Assembly (NCBI GenBank): GCA_038146925.1
Contig: JAYQSP010000011.1
Span: forward strand, 1,240,001 to 1,304,000
DNA length: 64,000 bases
Source: UBA830 sp038146925
GTDB taxonomy: Bacteria > Pseudomonadota > Alphaproteobacteria > MPNO01 > UBA830
Direction: 5' to 3'
Shown in pieces: positions 1 to 7,988 of the stretch. The notes under the pieces were generated by a model, which was given only the letters and a program-made list of their open reading frames with translations, did not search any database and had not been told where the DNA came from. The position numbers and the translations under genes are program-made. Numbering within the stretch: the stretch's first letter is position 1; each line of letters begins with the position of its first letter.

Positions 1-41
1 GCTGTTACCAAGGTGGCTGCCGCCACTACTTTACCCAACAT
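1..41 (-). CDS. 5' end of an exported-protein gene, cut by the window edge
   Basis: On the minus strand an ATG at 41 is preceded by a good ribosome-binding site (GGAGAAAG about 5 nt upstream). It opens a frame reading MLGKVVAAATLVT before the window ends. A lysine followed by a hydrophobic alanine-rich run is what the start of a signal peptide looks like, so the product is probably exported. Nothing can be said about its function. Confidence 0.4.
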   Translation of the reverse strand, partial: MLGKVVAAATLVT

Positions 42-357
42 GGTCTTTCTCCGGTTGGTCAGGTACCCAAAAGGAATACCGCGAAGTTATGATCAACCCA
101 GACGTGTTAACCTTTTCTTACTTTGGCGACGATTATTTTAAAATTTTCGATACATAGTGCTTGTGCATTGTAATAATTGAGACAATTTGTTGGGGCTTCA
201 TCGTGATTCCCGCTATGCGGGTAACTGCCTTATTCCGGCCGTTCCCCGGAGGGGCAAATGTGACCGGGGTCACAAAAAGAGGTTAACCATTGCCTCGCCG
301 ACGCCACAATTCCGGTCCATATCCCGTGCACGATAAGAAACCGGGAAGAAGCGCAAA
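42..357. other. intergenic region with small palindromes
   Basis: No coding frame is convincing here. The left half is AT-rich and would hold the promoter of the leftward gene that starts at 41. Two short palindromes are visible: a CCCGC-TAT-GCGGG hairpin near 210-223, and a perfect GTGACC-GG-GGTCAC dyad at 260-273, about 85 nt before the small gene at 358. The second could be an operator, but no regulator is nearby to assign it to. Confidence 0.35.
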
Positions 358-501
358 ATGCCGTTTGATTATATCTTGATTTCCGTTCTTGCGGTTGGTG
401 CCGTGTCCGCAGGTGCATTTCTCGAGGGGGCGCTGTTTAACGGGGCGGAGCGCGCCCGTATTGTCGCAGCGAACCGGGAAGAACCGCGTTTTGGCGCCTA
501 G
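358..501 (+). CDS. small single-pass membrane protein, 47 aa
   Basis: An ATG at 358 follows a purine-rich GGGAAGAAG ribosome-binding site and opens a 47-codon frame ending in TAG. Residues 5-27 are hydrophobic (ILISVLAVGAVSAGAF) and would form one membrane segment; the tail is charged (ERARIVAANREE). Third-position GC is high, as in neighbouring genes. It stands alone and converges on the enoyl-CoA hydratase gene that ends at 519. The family is not recognised. It is real only if conserved in relatives. Confidence 0.4.
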   Translation: MPFDYILISVLAVGAVSAGAFLEGALFNGAERARIVAANREEPRFGA

Positions 502-518
502 CCGGGTGTGCTGAGACC

Positions 519-1316
519 CTAATCCGCTTCCGGAGACCACCCTGGCTTACGTTTCTCCAGGAAGCTGGAAATCCCTTCCTGTGCCTCGGGCGATAGGCGG
601 GCTTTTGCGTTGTATATCAATCCTGTAGTAAGCATTTCTTCGCTTGTTGCATAACCAAGTTCTTCTATTAGTCTGGCGGTGCGCTCGATCGCGTCCGGCG
701 ATGCGCCTAGAACCAGATCGACGTGATTGGCGATCCGCCTTTCGAGGTCCGTCGCGTCGTCAGCGAGCTCGTGCACAAGTCCTGCGGTCCGCGCGGTTTC
801 TGCGTCGAAAAGGATCGCGGTTTTTGAAAGGTATCGCATCCAGCCGGGACCGATCCGGGGAAGCATGTAGGCCGCGATGATGCCGGGTGCGAGTCCGATT
901 TTCACTTCGGATACGCAGAATTTGGTCTTCGCCTCGGCGATGACGACGTCCGAGCACGCCACGAGGCCCAATCCGCCGGCAATCACCGCGCCCTCCAGCG
1001 CCGCGATGACCAGCTTGGGGCTTTCGTTGATCGACCGGTACATATTCAGCAGGTGGCGGGAATCTTCCTGTACTTCCTGTTCCGTCTGTCCGAGAACGTC
1101 TTTCATCCAGTTCAGATCGCCGCCGGCGCAGAATACGCCGCCGTTGCCGCGAAGCACGACCGCCCGGATTTCATCGTTTCGATTGAATTCGGCGAATGCC
1201 GAGGTGATTTCGCCGATCATCTCCGGATTCATGGCGTTCCGCACTTCCGGCCGGTCAAGCGTCAGACGCGCAACCGCATCCTTGGTATCGACGGTAATGG
1301 TCCGATAGACGGTCAT
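519..1316 (-). CDS. enoyl-CoA hydratase/isomerase, methylglutaconyl-CoA hydratase-like
   Basis: A crotonase-fold enzyme of 265 aa, full length for the family. The oxyanion-hole segment GGVFCAGGDLNWM (about residues 59-71) resembles methylglutaconyl-CoA hydratases of leucine or terpenoid degradation. The second conserved stretch, VSEVKIGLAPGII (about 138-150), carries the glutamate position. The enzyme would hydrate an enoyl-CoA in the cytoplasm. Its start overlaps the stop of the upstream molybdoenzyme gene by 4 nt (ATGA), so the two are translationally coupled and it is the last gene of a four-gene leftward operon. The family call is firm. The substrate is inferred: the setting with a ring-cleavage dioxygenase points to a CoA intermediate of aromatic breakdown just as well as to leucine. 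Confidence 0.85.
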   Translation of the reverse strand: MTVYRTITVDTKDAVARLTLDRPEVRNAMNPEMIGEITSAFAEFNRNDEIRAVVLRGNGGVFCAGGDLNWMKDVLGQTEQEVQEDSRHLLNMYRSINESPKLVIAALEGAVIAGGLGLVACSDVVIAEAKTKFCVSEVKIGLAPGIIAAYMLPRIGPGWMRYLSKTAILFDAETARTAGLVHELADDATDLERRIANHVDLVLGASPDAIERTARLIEELGYATSEEMLTTGLIYNAKARLSPEAQEGISSFLEKRKPGWSPEAD

Positions 1317-3682
1317 GTCGAGTCTTTCCGGCGGGCTGCCTGAATGGCCGCGTATATGCGGCGCGGCGACATCGGCGTTTCGCCGATCTCGGCGTCGATC
1401 CCGCCGGACAGGAGGGCGTCTCGCACTGCGTTGGCGATGGCGGCCGGCGGGGCGATGGCGCCTCCTTCCCCCATGCCCTTCATGCCGTACTCGGTGCCTT
1501 CCGCCGGCGTCACCATATGGGCGATACGAAACGACGGCAGGGAGGTCGGGCCCGGCCAGAGATAATCGGCAAACGTGCTGGCCTGCGGTTGTCCGTAATC
1601 ATCATACGGAATTTCCTCGAACAAAGCCGTGCCGATGCCCTGCGCGACGCCGCCACAGATCTGGCCGTCGACAATCATCGGATTCACCACCGTGCCGCAA
1701 TCCTCCGCGATGGCGTAGTTTTCGATATCGACGTCGCCGGTTTCCGGATCGACCGATACCACGGCCGCGTGGGTCGAATAAGAAAACACCCCGGACGTTA
1801 TTTCCGGTTCGTACACGGCGGTTTCCTCCAGCGTCGGATCGGCGCCCTCCGGCAGCAGATCCTCGCGGATATGCGCGGTGCGGGCGATTTCCGCCACCGA
1901 CACGGACGCGTCGCCGCCGAAGACCGCCCTGTCGCGGAGTTCGACATCGTCGGGGCTGCATTGGAGCAGGTGCGCACCGATTTCCCTGATCCTTTTGGCC
2001 AGTGTCCGGCACGCATTGGCCGATGCACCGCCCGACATCACCATCGACCGCGACGCAAATGTCCCGTTACCGTACGGTCCGACCGCCGTGTCGCCGTAGC
2101 GCACCACGACGTCGTCCAGATCGAGTCCGAGTTCCTGGCAGGCTACCTGCGCCAGGGTGGTTTCCATCCCCTGGCCGTGGCTGTGAATGCCGACAAGCAG
2201 TTCAAGCGTGCCATCCGCATGCATGCGCGCGGTGGCGGTTTCGAAGGCGGGGATCACGGGCGTGCCGCGGATTTTCCATTCCTGCGTGCCATGCGCCGTC
2301 TGCTCTGAATAACTGGCAAATCCGATTCCGGTCAGGCGACCCTTCGTCGTGCCGTTGGACTGCCGGGCGCGCACGTCTGCCATGCCGGCGGCGTCGGCGG
2401 CTTTTTCAACGCTTTGCGGATAGTCGCCGTTGTCGAAACGCATGCCACCCGCGCCGGTAAACGGCATTTCGTGCGCCGCCACCATGTTTTCGCGCCGCAC
2501 GTCGTAGGGGTCGCGGCCCACGGCGCGGGCAACTTCGTCCAGCGTGCGTTCGATGGCGAAGCACGCGCCGGGCCGTGCGACGCCGCGATAGGGACCGAGT
2601 GGCGGCTTGTTGGTGGCGACCGTCCAGGTCTTTACGCTCAGTGCCGGTAAGCGATAGGGACCGGGCAGGTTGCGCGCCGCCATGCCTGTCTCCATGAACG
2701 GTCCGGACGGCCAAATGGAATACGATCCGGCATCGACGATCAGTTCTGCCTCGATGCCCAAAATCGTGCCCTTGCTGTCGGCGTGCGCCGTCACCCTGTA
2801 CCAGTGTTCGCGCGCCTGGTTGTTGGCGGTGATGTTTTCCCGCCGGTCTTCCAGCCAGCGCACCGGACGTCCGGTTTTCAAAGAGGCAGCGCAGACCATG
2901 ACTTCTTCCGGCATCAGGCGGTTTTTGGATCCGAACCCGCCGCCGACATCAGGTGACACCACGCGGAGCTGGCGTTCCTTCAGACCCAGGCATTCGGCGA
3001 TCCCCACCCGCATCAGGTGCGGCCCCTGCGTTGACAGGTTCAGGGTCAGTTCATCCCGCCGGCTGTCCCAGACCGCCAGCACGGACCGGTTCTCCAGCGG
3101 GATGGCGGCATGGCGGTTGAGGCGAAACTCGTTCGTGACCGTCACCTCCGCAGCCGCTCGGGCGGCCTCGATATCGCCGCCCTCCACGTCGCGTTCGATG
3201 AAGACGTTGTCGCCCCAGCTTTCGTGCAGCAGCGGGTCGACGCGCGTCGTGGCTTCGCGCGTGTCGACGATCGCGGGCAGTTCCTCGATATCGACGATTA
3301 CACGCTGCGCGATATCTTCGGCCTCCGCCGCCGTGGGAGCGATGCAGATGCCGATGGGCTGGCCGACATAGCGGACCTTGTCGGTGGCGAAGATCGGAAA
3401 GTCCGATGCCTTGAAGCCGGGCACGCGCGGGACTGCCCGGATGGGTTTGATTTCGGGAAAATCGGATGCAGTGAAGACATGGCATCCCGCCGGAAGATCG
3501 CCGGCATCGACCGATTTCAGCAGACCGTGTGCGACCGGACTGCGCAGGATCGCGGCTTCCAGGCCCCGTTCGACCGGGATGTCGGCGACAAACCGTCCCT
3601 GTCCGGCGAGGTGCCGTGCGTCTTCCTTGCGAAGGGGGCTGGCGCCGACCCCGTTCGGGTTTGGCGGCGAGGTATCGGTCAT
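1313..3682 (-). CDS. xanthine dehydrogenase family, molybdopterin-binding subunit (CoxL-like)
   Basis: 789 aa, full length for the large molybdenum-cofactor subunit of the xanthine dehydrogenase/CO dehydrogenase family. The N-terminal a/b hammerhead domain begins LRKEDARHLAGQGRFVADI. The cofactor-binding regions follow: GGGFGSKN near 250, PYRGVARPGACFAIERT near 360, and a C-terminal GMGEGGAIAPPAAI holding the catalytic glutamate. These enzymes hydroxylate N-heterocycles or aldehydes, using an FAD subunit and a 2Fe-2S subunit. Neither partner gene is adjacent; the neighbours are a flavin monooxygenase and an enoyl-CoA hydratase, each overlapping by 4 nt. It must borrow partners encoded elsewhere or work differently. 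Substrate unknown. Confidence 0.88.
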   Translation of the reverse strand: MTDTSPPNPNGVGASPLRKEDARHLAGQGRFVADIPVERGLEAAILRSPVAHGLLKSVDAGDLPAGCHVFTASDFPEIKPIRAVPRVPGFKASDFPIFATDKVRYVGQPIGICIAPTAAEAEDIAQRVIVDIEELPAIVDTREATTRVDPLLHESWGDNVFIERDVEGGDIEAARAAAEVTVTNEFRLNRHAAIPLENRSVLAVWDSRRDELTLNLSTQGPHLMRVGIAECLGLKERQLRVVSPDVGGGFGSKNRLMPEEVMVCAASLKTGRPVRWLEDRRENITANNQAREHWYRVTAHADSKGTILGIEAELIVDAGSYSIWPSGPFMETGMAARNLPGPYRLPALSVKTWTVATNKPPLGPYRGVARPGACFAIERTLDEVARAVGRDPYDVRRENMVAAHEMPFTGAGGMRFDNGDYPQSVEKAADAAGMADVRARQSNGTTKGRLTGIGFASYSEQTAHGTQEWKIRGTPVIPAFETATARMHADGTLELLVGIHSHGQGMETTLAQVACQELGLDLDDVVVRYGDTAVGPYGNGTFASRSMVMSGGASANACRTLAKRIREIGAHLLQCSPDDVELRDRAVFGGDASVSVAEIARTAHIREDLLPEGADPTLEETAVYEPEITSGVFSYSTHAAVVSVDPETGDVDIENYAIAEDCGTVVNPMIVDGQICGGVAQGIGTALFEEIPYDDYGQPQASTFADYLWPGPTSLPSFRIAHMVTPAEGTEYGMKGMGEGGAIAPPAAIANAVRDALLSGGIDAEIGETPMSPRRIYAAIQAARRKDST

Positions 3683-4908
3683 GTAACGGCGGCTGCCTTC
3701 TCAAGGCTGGTGAACAGGCCGGCATTCAGGCAATAGGCGCGAGATTTCTCGGGGTTTTCCGCCGTCGCGCGCACGTCGTCCAGTTGCTGCTGCCGGACGG
3801 CGGGGTCTTTCGCTTCCATCAGTTTCTTGTTGGCGATGGACGTCGCCTGCACGCCATCCATCTGCGCCTTATGGCGCTGGCGCGAATACAGATCGAGCAG
3901 GGCGTCGTCCTCGCCGTCGATAACGCGGGCCAGACTGTCGCCGAGCGCGACCGCATCGTGGATGCCGCCGTTCATACCGAGACCGCCGATCGGATTGTTC
4001 ACATGCGCGGCATCGCCGGCCACAAGCACGCGGCCTTTGCGGAACGTCTCCACGACCCGTTGATGCACATGGTAGAGGCCCGCATACATGATCTCGTAAT
4101 CGCCGTCCTTGGGGAAAAACTTCTGCAACCGTCCCTGAATGCCTTCGTGGCTGAGGCATTCCTCGTCGCTTTCGCCGACACGCGTCGGAAACACGGTGCG
4201 CCAGATACCGGGCGGCCCGTAGCCGTTGACCTTGAACAGGTTGCACCATTCGTCCGGATCGGAAAAGAAATTGCGGATGCACAGCGCCTGTCCGGCAGCC
4301 TCGAAATCGAAATCGGTGCCGATCTTCACGAACCGTTCCGGATAGGTGAAGCCGACGAACTCAATTTCCGCCGCCTCGCGCACGACCGAGCTGAACCCGT
4401 CGCAGCCAACGATCCAAGGCGTGGTGAGAGTTTCGGTTTCGCCGTCCTGGTTTTTCAACGTCACAGCAACATGATCCGCGTGCTGAACCAGTCCTGAGAC
4501 CTCGCACGAGAAACGGTATTCGACGTCCGGCGTCTCACCGATCTCGGCAATGATGGTTTTCACAAGCTTGAACTGTTCGTACTGGATGACGTAGGGAAAC
4601 TCGGTCATGTCAGCGAGCTGCGAAAAATCGAACTCGGCAATCAGTTCGCCCGACACGCGATCTCGGTAATGGAATGTCGGCGATATCAGGCCCTTTTCGT
4701 GAATTTCGCCGGTGACTCCCAGTTCGGCCAGCATTTCCAGCGACGATGGCTGGATCGCGGCGGCGCGCTGATCGTCGATCGGCCCGTCGTTCCGCTCGAT
4801 CAGCGTGACGGGAATGCCGCGTCGGTAAAGCGCCAGCGTCAGCACCATCCCGACCGGCCCACAGCCGACGACCACAACTCTTTCACCTGGTTTCAACGCC
4901 ATGATCAT
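3679..4908 (-). CDS. FAD-dependent aromatic monooxygenase (MhpA/PheA-like)
   Basis: A 409-aa class A flavoprotein hydroxylase. It shows the N-terminal dinucleotide-binding motif VVVGCGPVGMVLTLALYRRG with IER at the end of the second strand, the DG motif WIVGCDGFSS near 165, and the GD motif VLVAGDAAHVNNPIGG near 285. Such enzymes use NAD(P)H and O2 to hydroxylate a phenolic ring before ring cleavage. The next upstream gene in the same direction is an extradiol dioxygenase, so this pair probably makes and opens a catechol-type ring. The C-terminus is shorter than in MhpA (about 550 aa), lacking the thioredoxin-like extension. It overlaps the CoxL-type gene by 4 nt. Confidence 0.87.
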   Translation of the reverse strand: MIMALKPGERVVVVGCGPVGMVLTLALYRRGIPVTLIERNDGPIDDQRAAAIQPSSLEMLAELGVTGEIHEKGLISPTFHYRDRVSGELIAEFDFSQLADMTEFPYVIQYEQFKLVKTIIAEIGETPDVEYRFSCEVSGLVQHADHVAVTLKNQDGETETLTTPWIVGCDGFSSVVREAAEIEFVGFTYPERFVKIGTDFDFEAAGQALCIRNFFSDPDEWCNLFKVNGYGPPGIWRTVFPTRVGESDEECLSHEGIQGRLQKFFPKDGDYEIMYAGLYHVHQRVVETFRKGRVLVAGDAAHVNNPIGGLGMNGGIHDAVALGDSLARVIDGEDDALLDLYSRQRHKAQMDGVQATSIANKKLMEAKDPAVRQQQLDDVRATAENPEKSRAYCLNAGLFTSLEKAAAVT

Positions 4909-4977
4909 GTCTCCTTGTTTGCCGACACTTAAGTTGCGGCAGAGGGGTGGTCAAGCGGTGCAAGTCGACCTCTGCAG

Positions 4978-6054
4978 CTATTCGTCACGCTCCAGCTGCA
5001 ACCGCGCCATGAAGGGCACGAATGGGTGAATGCCGAGCCGGGCGAAGGCGTCTTCGTCCATAGCGGCGAGTGCGGATGCCTCCTCTTCCGACAGTTTGAG
5101 CTCTCCGACAAAGGCGCTGCGATCCGCGGCAAAACGCGCGCGTTCCCCGGTATCGTTCGCGATCCGGTGCAGAGCGTCTGTCAGTGCAACCCGGTTGGGC
5201 GCCACCGCGGGATAATGCAGGGGGACATCGCTGCCGGCGACTTCGGACCACCAGGCAAATGTGGCGTAGTTGTGATGCCAGCTCGGATCGAAGGAGACCA
5301 TGTCGGGTACGCGTTCGCCCAGCATGCCGGCGGCGACCGCCCAGCAGCGCAGTTCGATATTGCCTGTCTCGTCCAGCATTCGTTCGTCCAGCGACAAAAG
5401 CCAGCGCAGATTGCCGGTGCCGAGTTCGCGCATGAGCCTAAGATCGAATTCCGTTGCCGGGCTGGCGTAGCGATCCGTGCCGGGGAAGTGCGACAGCCCG
5501 CCGCTGGCGATGACGACGGCACGCTTGCCTAGCGCTTTCAGGCCGCGGTCGATGGCCTGTCCCAGGTGGTAGCAGCGTTCGATGCGCGGCTGCGGCGGGA
5601 CGTAGGCGTTCACGTAGAGGGGAATGATCGGCAGGTCGATGCCGAGAAACGTCAGCGGGATGCCGAACGCGTAGTCGAGTTCCGCCGTGCTGGTAAATGC
5701 CGGGTCGAATTTTTCTTCCTGCAGATACCGGAGGAGGGACGTGGAGGTGTCGCTGTCGACGTCGAATGAAAAATCCCGTCCCGCGAAGTGTCCTTTTGCC
5801 GTGGCGCCACGGTGGAGCGCAAAGGACGGTACGCAGTGAAGCAGAAACTGGTTGGCGTGATCGTTGGCGATCACGATGGCAACGTCGGGTTTCAGGGCTT
5901 CGAGCTGCTGGCCGTTACCGGCGGCCAGGGATCTGACGCGTTCGACGGTTGCCTCGTTCTCGGTCGGGGGCAGGGTGAAGAACTGGGGGGCGTGGGCCAT
6001 GCAGACACCGCCCACGGTGCCGGTGTCGGAATTCATATCGGTTTTCCGGTTCAT
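4978..6054 (-). CDS. extradiol ring-cleavage dioxygenase, LigB domain with LigA-like tail
   Basis: 358 aa. Residues 1-280 match the class III (LigB-type) extradiol dioxygenase fold: the iron-ligand region MAHAPQF near 20, NDHANQF near 64, and the conserved ASGGLSHFPG near 183. The last 60 or so residues (ALAAMDEDAFARLGIHPF) look like the small LigA subunit, so both halves of a protocatechuate 4,5-dioxygenase-type enzyme appear to be fused, as in gallate dioxygenases. It would open a dihydroxylated ring with Fe(II) and O2. It is the first gene of the leftward operon with the flavin hydroxylase 69 nt downstream. A second in-frame ATG (codon 7) is possible. The exact substrate is not readable. 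Confidence 0.83.
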   Translation of the reverse strand: MNRKTDMNSDTGTVGGVCMAHAPQFFTLPPTENEATVERVRSLAAGNGQQLEALKPDVAIVIANDHANQFLLHCVPSFALHRGATAKGHFAGRDFSFDVDSDTSTSLLRYLQEEKFDPAFTSTAELDYAFGIPLTFLGIDLPIIPLYVNAYVPPQPRIERCYHLGQAIDRGLKALGKRAVVIASGGLSHFPGTDRYASPATEFDLRLMRELGTGNLRWLLSLDERMLDETGNIELRCWAVAAGMLGERVPDMVSFDPSWHHNYATFAWWSEVAGSDVPLHYPAVAPNRVALTDALHRIANDTGERARFAADRSAFVGELKLSEEEASALAAMDEDAFARLGIHPFVPFMARLQLERDE

Positions 6055-6142
6055 ACGCGAGGCAATACCGCCAGACCCCGAGGGGGCTGTAAAGAGGGCG
6101 CGACGAGTGGGGAAGATGGTTCGATTTCGATACGGCAGTGTG

Positions 6143-6201
6143 TGTCGGAATTTTTTACACCACGTTAACCTTTCGTCCCATGCCTGTCGGAATTCTTTAC
6201 A
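6143..6201 (+). promoter_or_regulatory. two 17-bp direct repeats, likely activator sites
   Basis: TGTCGGAATTTTTTACA (6143-6159) and TGTCGGAATTCTTTACA (6185-6201) match at 16 of 17 positions and lie 42 bp apart, four helical turns. The ends TGT...ACA are symmetrical. They sit 63-120 bp upstream of a sigma-54 promoter, the usual place for binding sites of an enhancer-binding protein. PEP-CTERM systems often carry such a regulator (PrsR). The assignment to PrsR is inference. Confidence 0.6.
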
Positions 6202-6263
6202 TCAGAAGTCTCGTCATTAATGGGGGGATTTCTAACTTACTGTTATTAAAATAAAATATAAGT

Positions 6264-6278
6264 TGGCACGGTAATTGC
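6264..6278 (+). promoter_or_regulatory. sigma-54 (RpoN) promoter
   Basis: TGGCACGGTAATTGC matches the RpoN consensus TGGCACG-N4-TTGC at every conserved position, with GG at -24 (6265-6266) and GC at -12 (6277-6278) separated by exactly 10 nt. Transcription should start near 6290, leaving a leader of about 30 nt before the PEP-CTERM gene at 6322, which has an AGGTGAG ribosome-binding site. Confidence 0.8.
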
Positions 6279-6321
6279 CTAGTACCGGTTAGTTGATTTT
6301 GAGAAGCCGTCAGGTGAGAAA

Positions 6322-7029
6322 ATGTCCAAGTTGATCGATAAAGTCCTCGTCGTCGCTGCCTCCGCCATTCTGGCCTTCTCTGCCATTGGGCCGGCCCACG
6401 CCACGACCTGGGTCATCACCAATGTTCTTCAGGTCGGCAACGATGGCGGTTTCGGTGCGTCATCGTTCCACGATGCGACCGGTAATCTGATGAGCGGTAC
6501 GAATTTCGGAAATATCAGCGGCGGTTTCGGCACCTATAACGACGTAACAGGGACGCTCAGCCTGACGGCGAACGTCAATCAGAGCAGTAACAACTTCTCT
6601 ATGACTGCGACATCGGCAGGCGGATTTCTCTTCAACGATCTCGGGAACGCCACGGATTTCCTTGCCAGTCACAACACGCTCGACGTGACCTTCTCCGACA
6701 CCTTCGTTATGCCGGGGCCCGATATCGCCGCGAACTCGGTCACCACGATCGGCTTCATGCTCGGTGATGTCTGCTGTTCAGGGGCGGACAATCCCAACTC
6801 CTTCTCGCAGCCGGGTTCAGACGCGGACGAACGCTGGATGACGCTGTGGGGTGCAAACGGATTTAACACGAGCACGGGGACCTACAGCGGCGCGACGCTG
6901 GGCATGGACCTGCGGCTTCGCCTGGAACGCTCCACCACCACAACTGAAGTTCCGGCGCCGGCCGCGCACGTTATCCTCGGCCTCGGCCTTCTCGGACTTG
7001 CTTACATGAGGCGCAGAAAGACCGTCTGA
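6322..7029 (+). CDS. PEP-CTERM-type exosortase-substrate surface protein
   Basis: 235 aa. Residues 1-27 form a signal peptide ending at AHAT. The body is rich in Gly, Ser, Thr and Asn with little charge, as usual for extracellular sorting substrates. The C-terminus holds the tripartite sorting signal: a VPAPAA motif, a hydrophobic helix (HVILGLGLLGLAYM) and a basic end (RRRKTV). The exosortase (EpsH) would cut at the motif during export; no exosortase gene is in the window. Two cysteines (DVCCSG) lie mid-protein. A sigma-54 promoter and paired upstream repeats precede it and a strong terminator follows, so it is its own transcription unit. The biological role of the body is unknown. Confidence 0.85.
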   Translation: MSKLIDKVLVVAASAILAFSAIGPAHATTWVITNVLQVGNDGGFGASSFHDATGNLMSGTNFGNISGGFGTYNDVTGTLSLTANVNQSSNNFSMTATSAGGFLFNDLGNATDFLASHNTLDVTFSDTFVMPGPDIAANSVTTIGFMLGDVCCSGADNPNSFSQPGSDADERWMTLWGANGFNTSTGTYSGATLGMDLRLRLERSTTTTEVPAPAAHVILGLGLLGLAYMRRRKTV

Positions 7030-7057
7030 CGCCAACCCCGGACGGTTTTTCAACATT

Positions 7058-7094
7058 GCGGCGGCCCAGCGTATCCGGGTCGCCGCTTTTTTTT
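7058..7094 (+). terminator. Rho-independent terminator of the PEP-CTERM gene
   Basis: A GCGGCG...CGCCGC stem (7058-7063 with 7081-7086), extended by GCCC/GGGT pairing, is followed by eight T's. A smaller hairpin ACCGTC...GACGGT with TTTTT lies just before it (7021-7050). The T-run touches the last codon of the convergent DUF2461 gene that ends at 7093. Confidence 0.8.
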
Positions 7095-7851
7095 ATGTCT
7101 TGGTTCGCATGTGACGGCGGGGATCGTCTTCGTAGGCGGTTTCGTAAATTTCCCAGCCATAGGACAGGAAGGGCAGCGCCGCGTCGGCAAGTTCCGCAAT
7201 AAGGTCGACCAGCTTGCGGCTCTGTGCCTGATTGTCGGTGATCTTGCGTCCTACCAGAAAGTGTTTCCACTTGATGTAGTCGGCGACGGGGCTTTCAGCA
7301 TGTTCCTGAAATCCCCGCGGCATCGTCTTCAACGCGCCGCGATGGCGCAAAAAGTACTTACCGCGCGGTTTCGTAAAAGGTTCGACGAGATCGAGAAATT
7401 CCCGCGGGTCGGCGGCCATTCGCGTACGCCAGGCGCCGAGGAAATCCTTGTCGAGCGAATAGAACCCTGCCGACAGAAAGCTTTCGCCCGGTTCGATGTG
7501 GACATAGACGATTCCGGGATCGCCCTTGCCGCCGGAGCGTGTCAGCACGGCGCCGCAATGGGTCTTGTAAGGGTTCTTGTCCTTCGAAAAACGGACGTCG
7601 CGATAGATGCGGAACATGCCGCGCTTGGGATCGCCACGCAGAGGAAATTCGTTCGGCCGCCGGTCCGGCGTGAACTCGCCCAGCAGGCATTCCATCGGGA
7701 ACTTGATCTCGGCGTCGTAGATATCCTTGCGGGCCTTGAACCAGGTACGGTCGTTGTTTTTTTTCAGACCGGTCAGAAACTTAAACGCTTCAGGCGAAAA
7801 GCCATGAAAATCGGGTCGGATGTCGTCGGGAAATTCGAATGTCTGTGCCAT
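7093..7851 (-). CDS. DUF2461 (TIGR02453) family protein
   Basis: 252 aa. The N-terminal signature GFSPEAFKFLTGLKKNNDRTW and the later RIYRDVRFSKDKNPYKTH (about 82-99) are the hallmarks of the DUF2461/TIGR02453 family. It is a widespread soluble protein family with no established biochemical role; typical length is 210-250 aa, so this copy is complete. No signal peptide or membrane segment is seen. It is transcribed alone, converging on the PEP-CTERM gene, and its start region lies back to back with gpt. Confidence 0.85.
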   Translation of the reverse strand: MAQTFEFPDDIRPDFHGFSPEAFKFLTGLKKNNDRTWFKARKDIYDAEIKFPMECLLGEFTPDRRPNEFPLRGDPKRGMFRIYRDVRFSKDKNPYKTHCGAVLTRSGGKGDPGIVYVHIEPGESFLSAGFYSLDKDFLGAWRTRMAADPREFLDLVEPFTKPRGKYFLRHRGALKTMPRGFQEHAESPVADYIKWKHFLVGRKITDNQAQSRKLVDLIAELADAALPFLSYGWEIYETAYEDDPRRHMRTKT

Positions 7852-7988
7852 TCCCTCAGTCTAACCGAACGGCCGCGTCGGAAAAACGTTTCGACGCAGT
7901 TATGGCGGAGAAATCTGCGGTCCGGCGTTGCACCGGACCGCTGCAGGTTTTATTGGTAGGGAACAACAGAAAGCCGCAGGGGGCCTTT

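Noticed and set aside
1517..2308. 263-codon plus-strand frame
   Set aside because: Antisense to the CoxL-type molybdoenzyme gene, which is continuous and has its cofactor motifs.
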